Part shown: piece after piece, positions 51,810 through 61,098 of the stretch
How the letters are laid out: each line of letters starts with the position of its first letter
Numbering within the stretch: the stretch's first letter is position 1
Assembly: GCA_036625225.1 (NCBI GenBank)
Contig: JAZKUF010000001.1
Coordinates: forward strand, 558,001 to 622,000
Length of the DNA stretch: 64,000 nt
Direction: 5' to 3'
DNA from: Accumulibacter jenkinsii
Lineage (GTDB): Bacteria; Pseudomonadota; Gammaproteobacteria; Burkholderiales; Rhodocyclaceae
Program-made: the position numbers and the translations under genes
The notes under the pieces: generated by a model
What the model saw: only the letters and a program-made list of their open reading frames with translations
Databases searched by the model: none
Told to the model about the DNA's origin: nothing

Positions 51810-52433
51810 ATGAAAAAAATCTTGTCTCGCGCCGCCCTGCTGGTCCTGACCATCCTCACGCTGACCCTCGGCGGCTGTGGCAAAGAAGCCGATGACAGTG
51901 CCGGCGGGAGCGCAGAAAAGCCCGATGCGAGCAGCCTTGATGACGTCCCGACCGCCGCTTCACCGCTCGCCAGAGCGGTGACTCGCGGTGATCTGGCGGC
52001 GATCAGGACGCTGCTCGACAGCGGTGCCGAAGTCGATGTCAGCGACGCGCTGGGCCGCACGCCGCTGCACATGGCGGCTTTTTACGGGCGCACCCGGGCC
52101 ACTGAGCTTCTGCTGGCCAGCGGGGCAGACATCGACGCCCGCGACCGGATCGGGATGACGCCACTGCACGCCGCGGTCCTGTCCGGGGGCAGGCACGAAG
52201 TCGAACTGCTGCTCAACCGGAAAGCCGACGCGAATGCGCGAACCGACACCGGCCAGACGCCGCTTCATCTGGCCGCCGCGACCGGCCAGCCCCGTGTCAC
52301 GCGAGTCCTCCTCGCCGGCGGTGCCGACCCCAGCGTCAAGGACAAGACGGGCAAGATGCCGATCTTCTACGCGTCAAGGAACCAGCATCCGATCACCAGC
52401 GAGGTCCTCCGGTCGGCAGTTGCGAAAAACTGA
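51810..52433 (+). CDS. Ankyrin-repeat lipoprotein
   Basis: 207 residues. A lipoprotein signal (MKKILSRAALLVLTILTLTL then GGC, lipid-modified Cys at 23) is followed by an acidic/Ser-rich linker and four to five ankyrin repeats (for example LGRTPLHMAAFYGRTRATEL, IGMTPLHAAVLSGGRHEVEL, TGQTPLHLAAATGQP). It is likely tethered on the periplasmic side and binds a protein partner. No partner is evident: it stands between the efflux pump and the convergent acyl-CoA ligase. GGAGATAG precedes the ATG. Confidence 0.85.
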   Translation: MKKILSRAALLVLTILTLTLGGCGKEADDSAGGSAEKPDASSLDDVPTAASPLARAVTRGDLAAIRTLLDSGAEVDVSDALGRTPLHMAAFYGRTRATELLLASGADIDARDRIGMTPLHAAVLSGGRHEVELLLNRKADANARTDTGQTPLHLAAATGQPRVTRVLLAGGADPSVKDKTGKMPIFYASRNQHPITSEVLRSAVAKN

Positions 52434-52509
52434 AAATCGGCGCCGCCAGAACTGCTGATACGCAGTGGCGACCGCTCGGAACGAACGCTGCATCACCGAA
52501 GGATACGGA

Positions 52510-54186
52510 TCACGCTTTCTTGAGCGCCTCATCGCGCAGTTCCCGCCGCAGGATCTTGCCGACGTTGGTTTTTGGCAACTCACCGCGAAATTCGACCTGG
52601 CCCGGCACCTTGTAGCCCGTGAGGTGCTCTCGACAATGGGCGACCAAAGCCTCGGCAGTCAGCGCCGGATCCTTCCTGACGACAAAGATCTTCACCGCCT
52701 CTCCGGATTTGTCATGAGGCACACCGACGGCAGCGACTTCGAGAACGCCAGGATGCAGGGCAACGACATCTTCGACTTCATTCGGGTACACATTGAAACC
52801 GGAAACCAGAATCATGTCCTTCTTGCGGTCGACGATGCGGACGAAGCCGGCGTCGTCCATCACCGCAATGTCACCGGTCAGGAGAAAACCGTCGGGCATG
52901 ATGACCTTGGCGGTCTCGTCAGGACGGTTGTAATAACCCTTCATCACCTGCGGACCGCGGATGCACAGCTCGCCACGCTCGCCGAGCGGAACGTCGACGC
53001 CGGCGTCGTTGCGAATGACGACTTCGGTCGACGAGATCGGCACCCCAATGGCACCGGTGTAGGCGGCGATGTTGAGGGGATTGATGGTCGCCGCCGGCGA
53101 GGTTTCGGTCAGACCATAGGCCTCGATCAGCGGCTTGCCGGTCACCGCTTTCCACTTCTCGGCGACCGCTCGCTGCACCGCCATCCCGCCGCCGAGGGTG
53201 ACCTTGAGCGAGCTGAAATCAAGCGCGCAGAAGGCGTCGTTGTGCAGCATGGCATTGAACAGCGTATTGACGCCGGTGATCACGGTGAAGGGGTGCTTGG
53301 CGAGTTCCGCGACAAAAGCCGGAATGTCCCGCGGATTGGTAATCAGCAGGTTGCCGGCACCGATCTTGAAGAAGGTGAAACAGTTGGCTGTCAGGGCAAA
53401 GATGTGGTATAGAGGCAGCGCCGTGACCACCAGCTGCGACTCGGTGCCGAGCGCCGGCCTGATCCATGCGTGCGCCTGCGCGAGATTGGCCAGAATGTTG
53501 CGATGCAGGAGCATGGCGCCTTTCGAGAGGCCGGTCGTGCCGCCCGTATATTGCAGAAAAGCCAGATCTTCCTGGCTCACGCGGACCGACTTCAGCTCGC
53601 TGGACGCACCCTTGGCGAGCGCCGCGCGAAAGGTGACCGGACGCGGCAGGGTCCACGCCGGAACCATCTTTTTGACATATTTGACGACGAAGTTGACGAC
53701 TGTGCCTTTGGCAAAACCGAGCATGTCGCCCAGCCGCGCGACGACGATGTGCTTGATCGGGGTCTTCGCTACGACCTGCTCGAGCGTGACGGCAAAATTC
53801 TCCAGAATGACGATCACTTCGGCGCCCGAATCGTTCAGCTGATGCGCAAGCTCGCGTGGCGTGTACAAGGGATTGACGTTCACCACGACATAACCCGCCC
53901 GCAAGGCACCGAAGATACAGATGGGGTATTGCAGCACGTTCGGCATCATCAATGCGACTCGTGTCCCCTGCGGCAACTTGAGCACTGACTGCAGATAGGC
54001 AGCAAAATCCCGTGACAACTTGTCGAGTTCCCCGTAGGTCAGTTCTGCCCCCATGTTGATGTAGGCCACACGGTCGCGATACTGGCCAACGCTTTTCTCG
54101 AACAGTTCGCCAAGCGACTGGAATTCGTTCAGATCAATCTCGGCGGGAACGCCTTTCTGATAACTCTGCAGCCAGATCTTCTCCAT
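52510..54186 (-). CDS. fadD: Long-chain fatty acid:CoA ligase (FadD-like)
   Basis: 558 residues of the adenylate-forming family: P-loop-like YTGGTTGLSKGAML (near residue 213), YGLTETSP and the GELCIRGPQVMKGYYNRPDET motif, then the hinge VDRKKDMILVSGFNVYPNEVED and catalytic Lys near the C terminus (TNVGKILRR). It activates medium/long-chain fatty acids to acyl-CoA for beta-oxidation or uptake. GGAGAAG precedes ATG 54186. Chain-length specificity is not determined by sequence. It may feed the acyl-CoA and storage pathways in this window. Confidence 0.93.
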   Translation of the reverse strand: MEKIWLQSYQKGVPAEIDLNEFQSLGELFEKSVGQYRDRVAYINMGAELTYGELDKLSRDFAAYLQSVLKLPQGTRVALMMPNVLQYPICIFGALRAGYVVVNVNPLYTPRELAHQLNDSGAEVIVILENFAVTLEQVVAKTPIKHIVVARLGDMLGFAKGTVVNFVVKYVKKMVPAWTLPRPVTFRAALAKGASSELKSVRVSQEDLAFLQYTGGTTGLSKGAMLLHRNILANLAQAHAWIRPALGTESQLVVTALPLYHIFALTANCFTFFKIGAGNLLITNPRDIPAFVAELAKHPFTVITGVNTLFNAMLHNDAFCALDFSSLKVTLGGGMAVQRAVAEKWKAVTGKPLIEAYGLTETSPAATINPLNIAAYTGAIGVPISSTEVVIRNDAGVDVPLGERGELCIRGPQVMKGYYNRPDETAKVIMPDGFLLTGDIAVMDDAGFVRIVDRKKDMILVSGFNVYPNEVEDVVALHPGVLEVAAVGVPHDKSGEAVKIFVVRKDPALTAEALVAHCREHLTGYKVPGQVEFRGELPKTNVGKILRRELRDEALKKA

Positions 54187-54480
54187 CTGCTCTTCTCCTG
54201 GGTGACTTCTTCTGTATGGAAAAAGGCGTCGCCGTCACCAACCGTAGACGGTCCGCCGGTCGTCTGCCAAAAAACTCCGACATGGTTGAGACTACGGTTT
54301 TCATTCTAAGGGATTTCATGCACGTTCCACGGACGCCAGCGCATGCCGGGGACAAAGGGCGAGCGCCAGCGAGTCTGGTCTTCAGGAGAAGCCGCAGAGC
54401 GGGGTTGATGCGCGGGTGGTCGGTGAGCGACTGATGGGCGCTCAGCAGGGAATCGAGGCGGCGGCCGTAGACGGCCAGAC

Positions 54481-54804
54481 TCAGCGCTCCAGGTATTTCA
54501 GCTTGTCCGGCTTCTGATTCCACTCATCGGCGTCGGGCAGGGGCTCGATGCGTTCGACGATGACCGGCCATGTCTGAGCCAGTTCGGCGTTGAGCGCAAT
54601 GAAGCGACGCTGGGCTTCGGGCACATCGTCCTCGGCAAAAATCGCTTCTGCCGGACACTCCGGAACACATAGCGTGCAATCGATGCACTCTTCCGGGTCA
54701 ATGACGAGGAAGTTTGGCCCCGCGTGAAAGCAGTCTACAGGACATACGTCAACGCAGTCCGTGAATTTGCATTTGATACAGTTTTCAGTAACAACGTACG
54801 TCAT
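54481..54804 (-). CDS. fdxA: Seven-iron ferredoxin (FdxA type)
   Basis: 107 residues beginning MTYVVTENCIKCKFTDCVDV and continuing with CPVDCFHAGPNFLVIDP, then CIDCTLCVPECP. The Cys pattern is that of 3Fe-4S/4Fe-4S ferredoxins, and the C-terminal tail with KYLER is typical of the Azotobacter-type FdxA. It is a soluble low-potential electron carrier. TATAGT at 54833-54838 (minus strand) is a possible -10 box. The 294 bases between it and fadD hold no gene that I can support. Confidence 0.94.
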   Translation of the reverse strand: MTYVVTENCIKCKFTDCVDVCPVDCFHAGPNFLVIDPEECIDCTLCVPECPAEAIFAEDDVPEAQRRFIALNAELAQTWPVIVERIEPLPDADEWNQKPDKLKYLER

Positions 54805-54991
54805 CGTCGCGCTTCGGCAAATTGAGACGACGACTATAGCCTATTTGGCCTTGCCAGGACAGACCTGCGGCTTCCCTTGTCGGGATTTTTTCGCTAGCAT
54901 TGGATGGCTGGCTCGCTGTAACCTATGCCAATCGCCATGCTACCCGCCGCTGCCAGGCACGCCAATTCCAGATCCCGCAAGAGGCTTTTCA

Positions 54992-55318
54992 ATGAGTGAA
55001 TACATCCATCACGTTACGGACGACAGCTTCGGTACCGAAGTGCTGCAATCGATCGAACCTGTCCTGGTTGATTACTGGGCCGAATGGTGCGGTCCCTGCA
55101 AGGCGATTGCACCGCTGCTCGACGACATCGCCCTCGACTATGCCGGTCGCCTGAAGGTCGTCAAGCTCAATATCGACGAGAATCAGAAGATCCCGGCCAG
55201 TTACGGCATCCGCGGCATTCCGACGCTGATGCTGTTCAAGAACGGCAATGTCGAAGCGACCAAGGTCGGGGCGCTATCCCGCTCGCAGTTGATAACCTTC
55301 ATTGACAGCAATCTCTAA
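54992..55318 (+). CDS. trxA: Thioredoxin
   Basis: 108 residues with the active site WAEWCGPCKAIAP (Cys pair near residues 33 and 36), cis-Pro in GIRGIPTLMLF and the usual SRSQLITFIDSNL C terminus. It reduces disulfides in the cytosol. ATG 54992 gives the standard MSEYIHHVTDDSF start; a much longer in-frame extension runs through the upstream region and is not used. The order trxA-rho is common in proteobacteria. Confidence 0.97.
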   Translation: MSEYIHHVTDDSFGTEVLQSIEPVLVDYWAEWCGPCKAIAPLLDDIALDYAGRLKVVKLNIDENQKIPASYGIRGIPTLMLFKNGNVEATKVGALSRSQLITFIDSNL

Positions 55319-55514
55319 AACCTATACCCTGCCCGTCTGAAGGTTTCACTGGTGCAAAGCTTGGCCCCCCGGAAATTTGCGGGCCGCACGCAACCTTCAG
55401 GCATCCTCTCCCTTAGCACTACCCCTGCCGGCTTCACGGCACTCCTCCCTGCACGCGTTTATTCGCGGCGACGCGCACAGTGCGTTTGGTTTTTCCTTTC
55501 TCCGTCTCCAGCAC

Positions 55515-56771
55515 ATGCACCTATCCGAACTCAAGGCACTCCATGTCAGCCAGCTTCTCGACATGGCCATCAACAACAATGTCGATGGCGCAAACCGGCT
55601 GCGCAAGCACGAACTCATCTTCGCCCTGCTCAAAAATCAGGCCAGGAAAGGTGAGAGCATTTTCGGCGACGGTACGCTGGAAACGCTGTCCGATGGTTTT
55701 GGCTTCCTCCGTTCACCTGATACCTCCTATCTCGCCAGCACCGACGACATCTACGTCAGCCCAAGCCAGATCAGGCGCTTCAACCTGCACACCGGGGACA
55801 CCATCGAGGGTGAAATCCGCACCCCGAAGGATGGAGAGCGCTACTTTGCGCTGGTCAAGGTAGACAAGATCAACGGTGAAGTACCCGAGGCATCGAAGAA
55901 CAAGATTCTCTTCGAGAATCTGACGCCCCTGCACCCGGCCGAACATCTGAAACTCGAGCGCGATATTCGCGGGGAAGAGAACATCACCAGTCGCATCATC
56001 GACATCATCGCGCCCATCGGCAAGGGCCAGCGCGGTCTGCTGGTGGCCAGCCCGAAAAGCGGGAAGACAGTCATGATGCAGCACATCGCGCATGCCATCA
56101 CGACCAACCACCCGGACGTCACGGTGATCGTTCTGCTGATTGATGAACGCCCGGAAGAAGTCACCGAGATGACCCGTTCGGTGCGCGGCGAGGTCGTCGC
56201 CTCGACCTTCGACGAACCGGCGACCCGCCACGTACAGGTCGCCGAAATGGTCATCGAGAAGGCCAAGCGGCTGATCGAGCACAAGCGGGATGTGGTCATT
56301 CTGCTGGACTCGATCACTCGCCTGGCGCGCGCTTACAACACCGTTCAGCCGGCCTCCGGCAAGGTCCTGACGGGCGGCGTGGACGCCAACGCACTGCAGA
56401 AGCCGAAACGCTTTTTTGGTGCGGCGCGCAATATCGAGGAAGGCGGCTCGCTGACCATCATTGCCACCGCCCTGATCGATACCGGCAGCCGCATGGACGA
56501 CGTGATCTACGAAGAGTTCAAAGGCACCGGCAACATGGAGATCCACCTGGATCGCCGCATGGCCGAGAAGCGCGTCTACCCGGCAATCAACGTCAATCGG
56601 TCGGGCACGCGGCGCGAGGAATTGCTGCTCAAGCCCGACGTTCTGCAAAAGATGTGGGTTCTGCGCAAACTCCTCTACAACATGGACGATCTCGAAGCCA
56701 TGGAGTTTCTGCTCGACAAGATCAAGGCGACCAAGAACAACGCCGAATTTTTTGACTCCATGCGCCGCTGA
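55515..56771 (+). CDS. rho: Transcription termination factor Rho
   Basis: 418 residues beginning MHLSELKALHVSQLLDMAIN. The RNA-binding cold-shock domain contains the RNP motif DGFGFLRSPD; the ATPase has Walker A ASPKSGKT, Walker B VVILLDSITRLARAYN, and the R-loop GTGNMEIHLDRRMAEKR. It is the full-length hexameric helicase. The 196-base leader after trxA is rich in C, a feature that could allow Rho to limit its own transcription. Confidence 0.98.
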   Translation: MHLSELKALHVSQLLDMAINNNVDGANRLRKHELIFALLKNQARKGESIFGDGTLETLSDGFGFLRSPDTSYLASTDDIYVSPSQIRRFNLHTGDTIEGEIRTPKDGERYFALVKVDKINGEVPEASKNKILFENLTPLHPAEHLKLERDIRGEENITSRIIDIIAPIGKGQRGLLVASPKSGKTVMMQHIAHAITTNHPDVTVIVLLIDERPEEVTEMTRSVRGEVVASTFDEPATRHVQVAEMVIEKAKRLIEHKRDVVILLDSITRLARAYNTVQPASGKVLTGGVDANALQKPKRFFGAARNIEEGGSLTIIATALIDTGSRMDDVIYEEFKGTGNMEIHLDRRMAEKRVYPAINVNRSGTRREELLLKPDVLQKMWVLRKLLYNMDDLEAMEFLLDKIKATKNNAEFFDSMRR

Positions 56772-56817
56772 TCGGCCCGGACAGCCACAGCCACGACCGG
56801 CTACCGCTGAAAGCGGA

Positions 56818-56846
56818 TTGCAGATGAGGTCAAAATCACCGATAAT
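56818..56846 (+). promoter_or_regulatory. Sigma-70 promoter of rpmE
   Basis: TTGCAG (56818-56823), a 17-base spacer and GATAAT (56841-56846) lie about 80 bases upstream of the rpmE start and match the consensus well. Confidence 0.6.
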
Positions 56847-56924
56847 CCCGTTTTTTCCGGATTTCTCATCTTTCGGCCGCCGCCCAGCGACGGCCCGACA
56901 GCTCTAACGCACAGGAAAAGCATC

Positions 56925-57140
56925 ATGAAAGACAACGTCCATCCTGCATACAACGAAATCGCGGTGACCTGCTCCTGCGGCAACCACTTCACCACCCGGT
57001 CGACGATGAAGAAAGCGCTGCACGTCGAGGTCTGTGCGGCCTGCCATCCTTTCTACACCGGCAAGCAGAAGATCATCGATACGGCTGGCCGGGTCGAGAA
57101 GTTCAACCAGAAGTACGGCGCCATGCGCAAGCCGGCCTAA
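56925..57140 (+). CDS. rpmE: 50S ribosomal protein L31 (zinc-binding form)
   Basis: 71 residues with the zinc ligands of the C+ type: CSCGNHF and EVCAACHPFYTGKQK. The start MKDNVHPAYNEIAVTCSCGN follows CAGGAAAAG. Its zinc site suggests this is the zinc-replete version; a zinc-free paralogue would be elsewhere if present. A strong terminator follows 20 bases later. Confidence 0.97.
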   Translation: MKDNVHPAYNEIAVTCSCGNHFTTRSTMKKALHVEVCAACHPFYTGKQKIIDTAGRVEKFNQKYGAMRKPA

Positions 57141-57160
57141 CGTCGACCGGTGTCGATAGA

Positions 57161-57186
57161 AAAGGCAGCCCCGCGGCTGCCTTTTT
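57161..57186 (+). terminator. Intrinsic terminator after rpmE
   Basis: AAAGGCAGCC (57161-57170) pairs with GGCTGCCTTT around a short CCGC loop and runs into a T5 tract ending near 57186. Confidence 0.8.
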
Positions 57187-57267
57187 CATTTCCGTTCACC
57201 GATGCCGCCAGAACCCCGCCTGCAGATGCCAGTCGAATCGGAGCATGCCCGTTTCAGGGGCGTTTCA

Positions 57268-58893
57268 ATGCCGCTCGGCGGCTGGACCGTGGCCCTCCTG
57301 CTCGGTGTCTACGTACTCGCCGGGCTGACCGGCCACGACCCCTGGAAACATGATGACGCAGTCACCATCGGCGTCGTCCATGACCTGATCGCGACCGGAA
57401 ACTGGCTGACGCTGAGCCTTGCCGGCCGCCCTTACCCCGACGCCCCCCTCTACTACTGGGTAGCCGCTGCCAGCGGCCATCTGTTTTCCTGGCTGCTGCC
57501 CCTGCATGAGGCGGCACGACTGGCCAGCGGCCTGTTCACGCTGCTCGCCCTGGGCTTCATCCTGCTCGCCGCGCGCGAACTGCACGGGCGCGAGCAGGCG
57601 CCAGCGGCACCCCTGCTGCTGGCCGGCAGCATCGGTTTCCTCTTCCATGCCCACGAAGCCCAGCCCATGCTGGCCACGCTGACGGCGCACACGGCCGCTT
57701 ACTGGGGTCTGACACAGATCGGCAGGCGACCGCTGCGCAGCGCGCTCTGCTTCGGTTCGGCACTGGGTGCCGGCTTTCTCGCCAATGGCCTGGCAGGCAT
57801 GCTGCCGCTGCTGCCAGTGGCGGCATTTGTCGTCTGGCGATCCGACAACCGCCAACGTTCGGCCATGCTCCTGCTGGCTTCACTGGTGCTCGCCTGTGTC
57901 GTGGTCGGCTGCTGGCTGGCCGCCCTGTCTGTCGTCGCCCCCGCTTACCTTGCGTCGTTCTGGCAACACGAATTGATTCAACTGGGCGGCAGCGCGCAAC
58001 CCTTGCCGGGTTTCCGGCGGCTGCTGCTGATGCTTCCCTGGTACGCCTGGCCGGCCTTCCCGCTGGTCGGCTGGACCCTGTGGGCAAAGCGCCGGCAGTT
58101 GACAAGCACTGCGCTGGTCTTGCCGATCTTCGCCCTGCTGACCACTCTGCTGCTGGTCAGCCTGTGGCTTGGGTCGGGTAGTGCGCCGGCCTTGCTGCTG
58201 CTGCCCCCGCTCGTCCTGCTGGCCGTACCAGGAGTCTTTTCGCTGCGGCGCGGCGCAGCTAACGCCTTTGACTGGTTCGGCATGATCACCTTCAGCATTT
58301 TTGCCGTGCTCGCCTGGATTGGCTGGTGCGCGATGACGTTCGGCTGGCCGGAGAAGCTCGCCCGACAGGCGGTCAGACTGGCGCCCGGATTCACGGGCCA
58401 GCTCGATCTTGCCGCGGCCGGCACTGGCCTGCTGGGCACCCTGCTCTGGGGCTGGCTGATTGCCTCAAGTCCGCGCTCGCCGATGCGCGGGATCGTGCAC
58501 TGGATGGCCGGGCTGAGCTTGTTCTGGCTATTGGTCACGACCCTCTGGATGCCGTGGATCGACTACGGAAAGACCTATCGCGGAGTTTCGGCATCGCTCG
58601 CCGCCGCGCTGCCTGAAAAGCGCAATTGCATTGCCAATGCCAACGCGTCTGAAGCCCTTCTCGCTTCCCTGGATTACTTTGACAGCATCCGCACGGTCGA
58701 TGCAGGATCGGCGACCGGCAAGCGCTGTGAACTGCTACTCATCCATGGCCTGGTGAAAGCTGGCGGCGCCCTCCCGGCGACCGGCGACTGGCGTCGAATC
58801 TGGGAAGGTGGCCGTCCGGTCGACCGCCGTGACAGCGAGAAACTGTACCTCTACCGGCGCCAGGCGAAACGCGCCGGCGCAGCCGGCAGGTAG
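57268..58893 (+). CDS. GT39/ArnT-like membrane glycosyltransferase
   Basis: 541 residues with about ten to twelve membrane helices. GHDPWKHDDAVTIGVVHDLI after helix 1 has the acidic residues of PMT/ArnT-type active sites, and AGRPYPDAPLYYWVAA matches the family's first periplasmic loop (usually KPPLxYW). It would use a polyprenyl-phosphate sugar on a periplasmic acceptor such as lipid A or protein; the acceptor is unknown. ATG 57268 has AGGGG at good distance; ATG 57202, right behind the rpmE terminator, is a less likely start. The gene converges on orn. Confidence 0.8.
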   Translation: MPLGGWTVALLLGVYVLAGLTGHDPWKHDDAVTIGVVHDLIATGNWLTLSLAGRPYPDAPLYYWVAAASGHLFSWLLPLHEAARLASGLFTLLALGFILLAARELHGREQAPAAPLLLAGSIGFLFHAHEAQPMLATLTAHTAAYWGLTQIGRRPLRSALCFGSALGAGFLANGLAGMLPLLPVAAFVVWRSDNRQRSAMLLLASLVLACVVVGCWLAALSVVAPAYLASFWQHELIQLGGSAQPLPGFRRLLLMLPWYAWPAFPLVGWTLWAKRRQLTSTALVLPIFALLTTLLLVSLWLGSGSAPALLLLPPLVLLAVPGVFSLRRGAANAFDWFGMITFSIFAVLAWIGWCAMTFGWPEKLARQAVRLAPGFTGQLDLAAAGTGLLGTLLWGWLIASSPRSPMRGIVHWMAGLSLFWLLVTTLWMPWIDYGKTYRGVSASLAAALPEKRNCIANANASEALLASLDYFDSIRTVDAGSATGKRCELLLIHGLVKAGGALPATGDWRRIWEGGRPVDRRDSEKLYLYRRQAKRAGAAGR

Positions 58894-58908
58894 GCCGAAA
58901 CTGCCGCG

Positions 58909-59454
58909 TCAGGGCCGGATGAAGTGTTCCCGGTAGTATTTCAACTCCTCGATCGACTCGCGGATGTCGGAGAGTGCGCTGTGCTCGGTGCGCTTGACGA
59001 AGCCCTTGGCGACTTCGGGTTTCCACCGGCGGCACAGTTCCTTCAGCGTGCTGACATCAATATTTCGATAATGGAACCAGGCTTCGAGTTGCGGCATGTA
59101 CTTCACCATGAAGCGACGATCCTGGCCGATCGAGTTGCCGCACATCGGGCTGGCCCCGGCCGGCACATACGCCTGGACGAAAGCCAGCGCCGCCGCTTCG
59201 ACAGTCGCCTCGTCGAAGAGTGAGGTCCTGACCCGCTCGATCAGACCGGAACGGGCGTGCGTTTTCCGGTTCCACTCGTCCATCGCCAGGAGACAGGACG
59301 CTTCCTGGTGGATCGCCCAGACCGGGGATTCGGCAATGGTGCTCAGTTCGCTGTCGGTGACGACCATCGCGAGTTCAATGATGCGCTCCCGCTCCGGGTC
59401 AAGACCGGTCATTTCCATATCCAGCCAAACGAGGCGCGTGCCAGCCTGTGTCAT
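58909..59454 (-). CDS. orn: Oligoribonuclease
   Basis: 181 residues of the DEDDh exonuclease family. WLDMEMTGLD gives the first Asp/Glu pair, CGNSIGQDRRFM the middle Asp and HSALSDIRESIEELKYYR the His/Asp. It degrades 2-5 nt RNAs and pGpG in the cytosol and is usually essential. It is divergent from the M48 protease gene with only 43 bases between the starts. Confidence 0.97.
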   Translation of the reverse strand: MTQAGTRLVWLDMEMTGLDPERERIIELAMVVTDSELSTIAESPVWAIHQEASCLLAMDEWNRKTHARSGLIERVRTSLFDEATVEAAALAFVQAYVPAGASPMCGNSIGQDRRFMVKYMPQLEAWFHYRNIDVSTLKELCRRWKPEVAKGFVKRTEHSALSDIRESIEELKYYREHFIRP

Positions 59455-59459
59455 ATAAT
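59454..59459 (+). promoter_or_regulatory. -10 box of the M48 protease gene
   Basis: TATAAT lies at 59454-59459, overlapping the first base of the divergent orn start and 38 bases before ATG 59498. No clear -35 box. Confidence 0.4.
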
Positions 59460-59497
59460 CGACCTGAACTGTAAAGACCTCATTGTGTCACAAGCGC

Positions 59498-60736
59498 ATG
59501 CTCAATTCCTTCTCCTTCGTCTTTCTCGCCGCCCTGCTGCTGATGCTTGCCCTGCGCCTCTGGCTGGCTCGCCGGCAGATTGCGCATGTCATCGCCCATC
59601 GCAACGCCGTCCCGACCGGTTTTGCCGACCGGATCGATCTCGCAGCCCATCAGAAAGCTGCCGACTATACCGTCGCCCGCACCCGCTGTGGCCGCCTCGG
59701 CCTGTTCGTCGAAGTGGCGCTGCTGCTGGCCTTCACCTTTGGCGGCGGGCTGCAGGCGCTGCACGAGTTCTGGTCAGCGCGGCTCGATGGTCTGGCGTAC
59801 GGCGTCGCCCTGATTTTCAGCTTTACCCTGCTTTCCGCGATGGTCGATCTGCCGCTGTCGATCTACCGCCAGTTTGTCATTGAAGAGAGATTCGGCTTCA
59901 ACCGCATGACGCCGAAAACCTTTCTCGGCGATCTGCTGAAACAGGCGGCGCTGGCGATCGTCATCGGCACGCCGGTGTTGCTGGCTGTTCTCTGGCTGAT
60001 GGAGAAGATGGGCGATCGCTGGTGGCTCTACGTCTGGCTGTTCTGGTGCGCCTTCAACCTGCTGCTCCTGTTCGCCTATCCGACCTGGATCGCGCCACTG
60101 TTCAACAAGTTCGTCCCGCTCGACGACAAGCCGTTGCGGGCACGCGTCGAGGCCTTGCTCGCCCGCTGTGGCTTCAGCAGTTCGGGCCTCTTCGTGATGG
60201 ACGGTTCCAGACGATCGAGCCACGGCAATGCGTACTTCACGGGCTTCGGCAAGACGAAGCGCATCATTTTTTTCGACACCCTGCTGAGTCGCCTGCAGAC
60301 GGCCGAAGTCGAAGCCGTTCTCGCCCACGAACTGGGTCATTTCAAGCACCGGCACATCGTCAAACGAATCGTTCTGCTCTTCGCCCTGTCACTCGCTTTT
60401 CTCGCCCTGCTCGGCCAGTTGATCGATGCCGACTGGTTCTTCGGCGGTCTCGGGGTCGACGCGCAGAACACCGCCCTGGGGCTACTGCTCTTCCTGCTCG
60501 CCGGACCCGTTTTCACTTTTCTGCTGACGCCGGTCATGAGCTTTCTCTCGCGTCGCGACGAGTTCGAAGCCGACCGCTACGCGGCCGCACACGCCTCGGC
60601 CCATGATCTGGCCATGGCACTGGTGAAACTCTACGAAGATAATGCCGTGACCTTGACCCCTGACCCGCTACACTCCCTCTTCTATGATTCACATCCCCCT
60701 GCGAACCTGCGCATCGCGCGCCTGCGGGAGGCCTGA
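59498..60736 (+). CDS. M48 family membrane metalloprotease (Ste24-like)
   Basis: 412 residues with several membrane helices and the zinc site VLAHELGHFKHRH (about residues 275-287), plus downstream EFEADRYAA giving the third ligand Glu. The overall pattern, including QFVIEERFGFNRMTPKTF and GSRRSSHGNAYFTGFGKTKR, is that of CAAX protease 1/Ste24 relatives rather than HtpX. Bacterial members may act in membrane protein quality control. It begins a run followed by the pterin dehydratase and rsgA. Confidence 0.9.
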   Translation: MLNSFSFVFLAALLLMLALRLWLARRQIAHVIAHRNAVPTGFADRIDLAAHQKAADYTVARTRCGRLGLFVEVALLLAFTFGGGLQALHEFWSARLDGLAYGVALIFSFTLLSAMVDLPLSIYRQFVIEERFGFNRMTPKTFLGDLLKQAALAIVIGTPVLLAVLWLMEKMGDRWWLYVWLFWCAFNLLLLFAYPTWIAPLFNKFVPLDDKPLRARVEALLARCGFSSSGLFVMDGSRRSSHGNAYFTGFGKTKRIIFFDTLLSRLQTAEVEAVLAHELGHFKHRHIVKRIVLLFALSLAFLALLGQLIDADWFFGGLGVDAQNTALGLLLFLLAGPVFTFLLTPVMSFLSRRDEFEADRYAAAHASAHDLAMALVKLYEDNAVTLTPDPLHSLFYDSHPPANLRIARLREA

Positions 60737-60753
60737 ACGATCAACCGGAAACC

Positions 60754-61098
60754 ATGACGATGACCGAACCGTCCCTTGCCCACGAACATTGTCGCCCCCT
60801 GCGTGGCAACGAACACGCTCTCGACCGCTCGCAGGCTTCTGCCCTCCTCATCAGCCTGCCGGGCTGGCAGATTGACGAAGCCGGCCTGCTGCGCAAGGAG
60901 TTTTTCTTTGCCAGTTACGCAGCCACCCTGCTTTTCGTAAACACCGTGGCGACTCTGGCTGAACGCGAGAATCATCACCCTGATCTCGCGGTCGGCTACG
61001 GCCGCGTCCAGGTCAGCTACAGCACCCACGACGTCGGCGGCCTGTCACGCAACGATTTCATCTGCGCAGCCAAGATCGAAGCATTGGCGGAAATTTGA
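60754..61098 (+). CDS. phhB: Pterin-4a-carbinolamine dehydratase
   Basis: 114 residues. The family motif ENHHPDLAVGYGRVQVSYST (conserved His-His-Pro) and a C-terminal HDVGGLSRNDFICAAKI are present. It recycles the pterin cofactor of aromatic hydroxylases or acts in molybdopterin/pterin chemistry; no hydroxylase is nearby. It overlaps rsgA by four bases (TTGA). Confidence 0.92.
   Translation: MTMTEPSLAHEHCRPLRGNEHALDRSQASALLISLPGWQIDEAGLLRKEFFFASYAATLLFVNTVATLAERENHHPDLAVGYGRVQVSYSTHDVGGLSRNDFICAAKIEALAEI

Noticed and set aside
54216..54434. 72-codon open frame on the plus strand between fadD and fdxA
   Set aside because: Arg-rich composition, no ribosome site and no motif; most likely chance.
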